Below are positions 52,917 through 57,575 of a DNA stretch of 57,575 bases, one piece after another. The position numbers and the translations under genes are program-made. The stretch's first letter is position 1, and each line of letters begins with the position of its first letter. The notes beneath the pieces are model-generated. The model saw only the letters and a list, made by a program, of their open reading frames with translations, made no database searches and had not been told where the DNA came from. Source of the DNA: [Flexibacter] sp. ATCC 35208 (GTDB lineage Bacteria; Bacteroidota; Bacteroidia; Chitinophagales; Chitinophagaceae); assembly GCF_001975825.1 (NCBI RefSeq), contig NZ_MTKN01000052.1, forward strand, positions 1 to 57,575, written 5' to 3'.

Positions 52917-53921
52917 TTAAAATGCTGCTCTTGCACCAGGTACCGCATCCAGTCCTACAAACTCCTTTGCCTGGTATTTATAATATGCTGTGATAGCGAT
53001 CATGGCTGCATTATCCGTACAATATTCAAACTTAGGAATGTAAGTGTTCCAGCCAAACTTCTCGCCATAGGTTTGCAACGCCATTCTCAAACCAGAGTTC
53101 GCACTTACACCACCAGCAATGCCGATCTCTTTTATACCAGTTTCCTTCGAAGCCTTCACCAGTTTATTCATGAGAATACTAACAATCCTGTGCTGAATAG
53201 AAGCACAAATATCCGCCATATTATGCTGCACAAAATCAGGATCCAGCCTGGTTTTTTCCTGCAGGAAATAAAGAATAGCCGTCTTCAGCCCGCTAAAACT
53301 GAAGTTCAGCTCAGGTATCTGTGGCTCAGGGAATTTAAACCGGGTCGGATCCCCCAGTTTCGCATATTTATCAATCAAAGGACCACCCGGATAAGGCAAA
53401 CCCAGTAATTTCGCACTCTTATCAAATGCCTCTCCTGCCGCATCATCCATTGTTTCACCTATTACTTTCATTTGCAGCGGACTATCTACCCGCACGATCT
53501 GTGTGTGCCCACCAGATACCGTGAGACACAAAAACGGAAATGAAGGAATGGGATCTTCGATGAAATTGGCCAGCACGTGGGCCTGCATATGGTGAACAGC
53601 AATGAGCGGTTTATTCAGCGCCAGCGCCAGTGACTTGGCAAAACAACTACCTACCAGCAGTGCGCCGATCAGCCCAGGGGCCTGTGTAAAGGCAATGGCG
53701 TCCAGTTCCTCCTTACGTATACCTGCCTGTTTAAGGGCATAGTCTACCACCGGAACGATATTTTCCTGGTGAGCACGGGAAGCCAGTTCCGGCACCACAC
53801 CGCCATATTGCTCATGAATAGTCTGGTTAGCTATATAATTGGAAAGAATCTTTCCATCCACCAGTACGGAAGCACTGGTTTCATCACAAGACGACTCTAT
53901 CGCGAGTATTTTTACTGACAT
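52917..53921 (-). CDS. tsaD: tRNA N6-adenosine threonylcarbamoyltransferase
   Basis: 334-residue TsaD (Kae1/Qri7 family), which puts the threonylcarbamoyl group on A37 of ANN-decoding tRNAs together with TsaB and TsaE. Diagnostic features: ESSCDETSASVLVDGKIL at the start, the metal-binding HHMQAH near residues 110-115, LTVSGGHTQIV, GGVSANSGLR and CTDNAAMIA. The length is normal. It is the first gene of an operon with trmN6, coupling two A37 modifications. Confidence 0.97.
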   Translation of the reverse strand: MSVKILAIESSCDETSASVLVDGKILSNYIANQTIHEQYGGVVPELASRAHQENIVPVVDYALKQAGIRKEELDAIAFTQAPGLIGALLVGSCFAKSLALALNKPLIAVHHMQAHVLANFIEDPIPSFPFLCLTVSGGHTQIVRVDSPLQMKVIGETMDDAAGEAFDKSAKLLGLPYPGGPLIDKYAKLGDPTRFKFPEPQIPELNFSFSGLKTAILYFLQEKTRLDPDFVQHNMADICASIQHRIVSILMNKLVKASKETGIKEIGIAGGVSANSGLRMALQTYGEKFGWNTYIPKFEYCTDNAAMIAITAYYKYQAKEFVGLDAVPGARAAF

Positions 53922-53926
53922 GGATG

Positions 53927-53934
53927 CAAAACTA
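53927..53934 (-). promoter_or_regulatory. TAGTTTTG -7 box of tsaD
   Basis: Exact TAnnTTTG match on the minus strand ending five bases before the ATG. Confidence 0.55.
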
Positions 53935-53939
53935 AAAAG

Positions 53940-53974
53940 AAAATCCGCTTCTGCCTAAAGGCGAAGCGGATTTT
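53940..53974 (-). terminator. Hairpin between the permease and tsaD genes
   Basis: AAAATCCGCTTC / GAAGCGGATTTT arms with inner GCC/GGC pairs, flanked by A- and T-runs. It likely ends permease transcription. Confidence 0.75.
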
Positions 53975-53988
53975 TGAAGGGGACATCC

Positions 53989-54163
53989 TTCTATCTGAAT
54001 AAATCCTTCTATCAGAGTGAATTCTTCTATCAGAGTGAGATTTCTATCTGAGTGAGATTTCTATCTGAGTGAATTCTTCTATTTGAATGAAATTTTCTAT
54101 CTGAGTGAGATTTCTATCTGAGTGAGATTTTCTATCCAAATCGAATTTCCTATCTGAATAAAA
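53989..54163. repeat. Ten tandem copies of a ~17-bp unit
   Basis: About ten imperfect copies, 16-19 bp, of TTCTATCTGAGTGAGAT with variation mainly at the CTGAG/CAGAG/TTGAA positions. It is A/T-rich and non-coding, between the permease stop and its terminator-like hairpin. Probably a minisatellite; slipped-strand length change is likely. Confidence 0.9.
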
Positions 54164-54174
54164 CACAAATCCCA

Positions 54175-55422
54175 TCACGTACTCCTGATCGCCACCACCG
54201 GATCCAGCTTCGAAGCCGACCACGCCGGAATAAACCCGGCTATCACCCCCACCACCGTACTCACACTCAATCCTATTATAATATTCTTCATCGTCAGCGC
54301 CACCGGAAATACATCAAACATATTCAACACCAACGTAATCATATATACCAGCAACAACCCCAATCCTCCTCCCACCAGGCACAACATAATCGCTTCCAGC
54401 AAAAATTCCATCAAAATCACCTTCTTCCTGGCCCCAATGGCCTTCTTCAACCCAATGATGTTCGTTCGCTCTTTCACCGTTACAAACATAATATTCGCAA
54501 TTCCAAACCCACCTACTATCAGCGCAAACATCGCTATTATGATCCCTCCTATATTGATCTTGACAAAGATACTTTCCAGGTTCCCGGACGCTGATGTAAT
54601 CTCATTCAATGAAAAATTATCTTCCTCCGTAGGCCGCAACCGCCGAATAGCCCGCATTACCCCGGTCAGATCATCCTTCATCTCTTTTACGGATATCCCC
54701 GGCTTTGCTTTTACCGTTATAAACGGATCCCCATACAACCGCTCATCTACCACCGTTTTGCCAAAGGCATACGGCACCATCACCGTATTATCATAATTGA
54801 TGGCATCCATACCCGAGCCCTTTTTCTTTAGTACGCCAATCACCCTCACCGGTCTGCCCGCTACCCGTATCACCTTGCCCAGGGCCGCCTCCGGACTCCC
54901 AAACAATCCATCCCAGATATTTCCTCCCAGGATGGCCACATTCGCCCCGTCATTCTCCTTGCCAGCAAAATACCGGCCTCCAATGATCTTCAGGGACTGA
55001 ATTTTAATATAATCTTCCGTCACGGGCAGGAACTCTACCCCCTCCATAGATTCGCTTTTATAATCGATCCGCTTATTGCCAGATGAAAACGCAAATGCCG
55101 CAAACTGCACTGTATGGGTCTTTTCCGTCATGTATCGCAACTCTTTGTACTCCGGCTGCGGACGGTTCACAAATTTCCACCACGGCATGTCCGGACCTCC
55201 ATCCCATGGCCACTTCTGGATAAAGATCACATCAGACCCCAGGGCTTCCAGGCCTTTGCGGATATTACTTTCCAAACTATTTGTAGCAGTAAAAACAGCG
55301 ATGATACAGAATATACCAATTGTGATTCCTAAAAGAGATAAAAACGTACGGAGCTTGTTCATTCTGAGCTCCTGGACGGCCATTTTCAGGCTACTCCATA
55401 ATATTTTAATCGTGGCAATCAT
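54175..55422 (-). CDS. MacB/FtsX-type ABC transporter permease
   Basis: About 415-residue permease. Helix 1 is in LSLLGITIGIFCI near residue 30, followed by a MacB-type periplasmic core domain (about 45-270; e.g. LGSDVIFIQKWPWDGG), then three helices of the FtsX domain with ERTNIIGLKKAIGARKKV between, ending PAWSASKLDPVVAIRST. It works with an ATP-binding partner not found in this window. A longer reading starts 40 residues earlier and would overlap the prfC gene region; the inner ATG fits the usual MacB N-terminus. Confidence 0.88.
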   Translation of the reverse strand: MIATIKILWSSLKMAVQELRMNKLRTFLSLLGITIGIFCIIAVFTATNSLESNIRKGLEALGSDVIFIQKWPWDGGPDMPWWKFVNRPQPEYKELRYMTEKTHTVQFAAFAFSSGNKRIDYKSESMEGVEFLPVTEDYIKIQSLKIIGGRYFAGKENDGANVAILGGNIWDGLFGSPEAALGKVIRVAGRPVRVIGVLKKKGSGMDAINYDNTVMVPYAFGKTVVDERLYGDPFITVKAKPGISVKEMKDDLTGVMRAIRRLRPTEEDNFSLNEITSASGNLESIFVKINIGGIIIAMFALIVGGFGIANIMFVTVKERTNIIGLKKAIGARKKVILMEFLLEAIMLCLVGGGLGLLLVYMITLVLNMFDVFPVALTMKNIIIGLSVSTVVGVIAGFIPAWSASKLDPVVAIRST

Positions 55423-55497
55423 AGCGTTGTGGCAATCATAGATTAAATGTAAAGTAATGATAAATTGTGAGATTACATCCATTTCACAATTCATTCG

Positions 55498-55505
55498 TAC
55501 CTTTG
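55498..55505 (+). promoter_or_regulatory. TACCTTTG -7 box of prfC
   Basis: Exact TAnnTTTG match, 24 bases before the prfC ATG, in the divergent region with the permease gene. Confidence 0.65.
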
Positions 55506-55529
55506 CACACATTTTTGGTACAAACGCAT

Positions 55530-57113
55530 ATGAAGTACGCAAGCGAAATCAATAAACGAAAGACATTTGCTATTATAGCCCACCCGGATGCCGGTAAAAC
55601 CACCTTGACGGAAAAATTCCTGCTCTTTGGTGGCGCCATCCAGACTGCGGGCGCCGTAAAGTCTAACAAGATCAAGAAACATACGACCTCCGACTTTATG
55701 GAAATCGAACGGCAGCGTGGTATCTCTGTGGCCACCTCCGTGATGACTTTCGAATACCGGGATATGCTGATAAATCTGCTCGATACCCCGGGTCACAAGG
55801 ACTTCGCGGAAGATACCTACCGTACCCTGACCGCAGTGGACAGCGTTGTGCTGGTCATCGACTGTGTAAAGGGGGTGGAAGAGCAGACGGAACGCCTCAT
55901 GGAGGTATGCCGTATGCGCGATACCCCGGTGATCATCTTTGTCAATAAGATGGACCGTGACGGTAAAAATCCATTCGACCTGCTGGATGAGCTGGAAGAA
56001 AAACTGCGTATCAAGGTTCGCCCTCTGAGCTGGCCAATTAACGGCGGTACAGACTTTAAAGGGGTGTATAACCTGTATAATAAGAGCTTTGTATCCTTCG
56101 CGCCTAACAAGAAAGCAACAGATGATGATATCGTTCCACTGTCTGACCTGACAAGTGATTTCATCGATCAGACTTTCAATGCAACGGATGCAGCCCAGCT
56201 ACGTAACGACGTGGAACTGATTGAGGGTGTATATGATACCTTTGAGAATACGGAATACCTGGAAGGTAAAATGGCGCCTGTTTTCTTTGGTAGCGCCGTG
56301 AATAACTTCGGGGTGAAGGACCTGCTCGATACCTTCATAGAGATCGCGCCTACGCCAAGAGATCGTGAATCCAGCACCCGTCCTGTTCCAGTGGCAGATG
56401 ATAAATTCAGTGGTTTTATCTTTAAAATTCACGCAAACCTCGATCCGAGACACCGTGATCGTATCGCATTTTTACGTGTGTGTTCCGGTAAGTTTGAGCG
56501 GAATAAATTCTTCCACCATGTAAGGTTGGATAAGGATGTACGATTCAGTAACCCTTATACCTTCCTGGCACGGGAAAAGAATGTGGTGGATGATGCGTAT
56601 CCGGGTGATGTGGTGGGTTTGTTTGATACGGGGAACTTTAAGATTGGAGATACACTGACGGAAGGTGAGAACTTCTATTTTACAGGTATTCCAAGCTTCT
56701 CTCCTGAATTGTTTAAGGAGGTGGTGAATAAGGATCCGATGAAGACAAAGCAGTTGGAGAAAGGGTTGAGACAGTTGACGGATGAGGGTGTGGCGCAGTT
56801 GTTTACACAGCATGGTGGTAATCGTAAGATTATTGGTTGTGTGGGTGATCTGCAGTTTGAGGTGATACAGTATCGTTTGTTGCAGGAGTATGGAGCGTCT
56901 TGTATGTTTAATACTTTGCCGTTTTATAAGGCGTGCTGGATTACCGGGGATAAGGCGAAGGTAGAGGAGTTTATAAGGTTTAAACAGGCGAATGTGGTGG
57001 AGGATAAGGATGGACACCTGGTTTATCTGGCACAGAGTGAGTGGTATTTGAATACGGAGCGGACGAATAATCCGGCGGTGGAGTTTCATTTTACTTCTGA
57101 AATTCATAAATAA
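55530..57113 (+). CDS. prfC: Peptide chain release factor 3
   Basis: About 527-residue translational GTPase that recycles RF1/RF2 from terminated ribosomes. G motifs: AHPDAGKTTLTEK (P-loop), DTPGHKDFAEDTYRTL (G3) and VNKMDRDGKNP (G4). Domain II begins about residue 280 and the C-terminal domain carries the RF3 signatures FSPELFKEV and GCVGDLQFEVIQYRL. The start is chosen at MKYASEINKRKTFA because the 21 earlier residues overlap its own promoter. The length is typical. Confidence 0.96.
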   Translation: MKYASEINKRKTFAIIAHPDAGKTTLTEKFLLFGGAIQTAGAVKSNKIKKHTTSDFMEIERQRGISVATSVMTFEYRDMLINLLDTPGHKDFAEDTYRTLTAVDSVVLVIDCVKGVEEQTERLMEVCRMRDTPVIIFVNKMDRDGKNPFDLLDELEEKLRIKVRPLSWPINGGTDFKGVYNLYNKSFVSFAPNKKATDDDIVPLSDLTSDFIDQTFNATDAAQLRNDVELIEGVYDTFENTEYLEGKMAPVFFGSAVNNFGVKDLLDTFIEIAPTPRDRESSTRPVPVADDKFSGFIFKIHANLDPRHRDRIAFLRVCSGKFERNKFFHHVRLDKDVRFSNPYTFLAREKNVVDDAYPGDVVGLFDTGNFKIGDTLTEGENFYFTGIPSFSPELFKEVVNKDPMKTKQLEKGLRQLTDEGVAQLFTQHGGNRKIIGCVGDLQFEVIQYRLLQEYGASCMFNTLPFYKACWITGDKAKVEEFIRFKQANVVEDKDGHLVYLAQSEWYLNTERTNNPAVEFHFTSEIHK

Positions 57114-57119
57114 AATATC

Positions 57120-57164
57120 GGCGGTGATTGAGGTGATTGCTTCGCAATCACCTCAATCACCGCC
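57120..57164. repeat. Perfect hairpin 1 after prfC
   Basis: 21-bp arms reading inward GGCGGTGATTGAGGTGATTG plus C, with a three-base TTC tip. It is not followed by a T-run. It may end prfC transcription or be a dispersed palindromic element. Confidence 0.85.
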
Positions 57165-57167
57165 AGG

Positions 57168-57210
57168 CGAAAGTTTTGGAGATGAGCTCTGCTCATCTCC
57201 AAAACTTTCG
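57168..57210. repeat. Perfect hairpin 2 after prfC
   Basis: 20-bp arms CGAAAGTTTTGGAGATGAGC and its complement around TCT, starting three bases after hairpin 1. The arms differ in sequence from hairpin 1 but have the same size and tip length. Confidence 0.85.
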
Positions 57211-57294
57211 AAAGATAAAGAAGCCCGAAGGATAACAAAAAAATAGCCGCATCCTGTGATCAGGCGCGGCGTTATAATAAATTGTACGACCAAC

Positions 57295-57575
57295 TCAAAT
57301 GTAGTACAATTGCAGACTGTCCTTAGACTTGTAAAATCGAGTAGGAAGAAAGCCGTTATGGAATTCAATGCGAACGTTGGCTATATCAGGTGTATCGCTC
57401 ATCACAGCGACGCCACTGGCAGAGATACGGTTCACGGTAGACTTTACGATACTGAGCACTATGTCGATATCATGGATCATCAGGTCCAAAATTACGCTTA
57501 CGTCGGTACCACGTGGATTAAATTCAGCCAGGCGATGTACTTCGATGAACATGGGGTTGAGTGCATGTCCTTTCA
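57295..57575 (-). pseudogene. Gfo/Idh/MocA-family oxidoreductase, 3'-truncated and cut by the window edge
   Basis: The reading continues past the right edge (GHALNPMFIEVHRLAEF) and holds the central Gfo/Idh segment ILDLMIHDIDIVLSIV with the catalytic-region His-Asp, then NVRIEFHNG. After that it turns into unrelated residues (FLPTRFYKSKDSLQLYY) and stops. Intact relatives continue for 100 or more residues, with a C-terminal beta-sheet dimer domain. So the 3' end appears deleted, right next to the twin hairpins. The 5' half is outside the window, so its state is unknown. Confidence 0.6.

Noticed and set aside
55411..55441. A direct repeat of GTGGCAATCATAG separated by four bases at the permease start
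   Set aside because: Only two short copies; it could be a chance duplication and gives no functional hint beyond an alternative start context.
56472..57107. A 211-codon minus-strand frame opposite prfC
   Set aside because: Basic, His/Leu-rich antisense shadow of an unmistakable prfC.
1..57575. tRNA, rRNA, riboswitch, insertion sequence, integrase or attachment site
   Set aside because: None could be recognised by eye on either strand; a covariance-model scan would be needed to exclude small RNAs.

Overview
The window looks like a chromosomal segment of a Bacteroidota bacterium, most likely a Chitinophaga-like member of the Chitinophagaceae. Reasons: recurrent Bacteroidota-type -7 boxes (TAnnTTTG) and no clear Shine-Dalgarno sequences, a TonB-receptor-type outer membrane beta-barrel with a carboxypeptidase-like plug, a GIN-domain (DUF2807) lipoprotein, BNR-repeat and membrane-linked winged-helix proteins, a eukaryote-type (GT3) glycogen synthase, and a mannan-type GH5/GH3 pair. 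The genus is inferred from gene content and style; no rRNA or tRNA gene was seen.

Layout. 1-2.9 kb: a phosphoethanolamine transferase, then about 1.2 kb of decayed DNA. 2.9-7.6 kb: a five-gene same-strand cluster (class III aminotransferase, zinc dehydrogenase, HAD phosphatase, MFS transporter, DUF1349 protein) that could make or use a small amino-alcohol or amino-sugar-like compound. 7.8-13.4 kb: a damaged BNR-repeat gene facing a damaged winged-helix gene, a collagen-like lipoprotein, a CstB-like persulfide dioxygenase-rhodanese, a porin remnant and a secreted nuclease. 13.4-23.1 kb: the most interesting block. It holds an Mg2+-type P-type ATPase, a response regulator fused to a Crp/Fnr-type activator, a single 1320-residue polypeptide joining glycogen synthase to glycogen phosphorylase, a universal stress protein and a decayed second stress protein. 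FNR-like palindromes (ATGAT-N4-ATCAT) lie before the ATPase and before the glycogen gene, so the block reads as an oxygen/redox or dormancy regulon.

23.1-31.5 kb: a WG/Sel1-repeat protein, an AraC-SDR pair, a lone KAS III-like enzyme, two gene scars, an RRM RNA-binding protein and small unknowns. 31.6-38 kb: a fatty acid desaturase, purE-purK, a GIY-YIG-like protein, a class II cAMP phosphodiesterase and an M28 peptidase, then a tandem repeat of about 54 bp. 38-45.6 kb: GH3 and GH5 glycosidases, small unknowns, a proline iminopeptidase-like lipoprotein, an epoxide hydrolase scar, ppnP and a NUDIX hydrolase. 45.8-57.6 kb: an outer membrane beta-barrel protein, an acpS fragment, a GIN lipoprotein, a lysine/alanine-dehydrogenase-like enzyme, an HEAGH-motif protein, an MscS channel, trmN6-like, tsaD, a MacB-type permease, prfC, twin perfect hairpins and a 3'-truncated Gfo/Idh oxidoreductase running off the right edge.

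Two window-wide themes stand out. First, at least ten gene remnants keep recognisable ends but have lost their middles, which points to decay by internal deletion. Second, several genes have a TAnnTTTG box ending only 4-5 bases before the start codon, which predicts leaderless or near-leaderless mRNAs.
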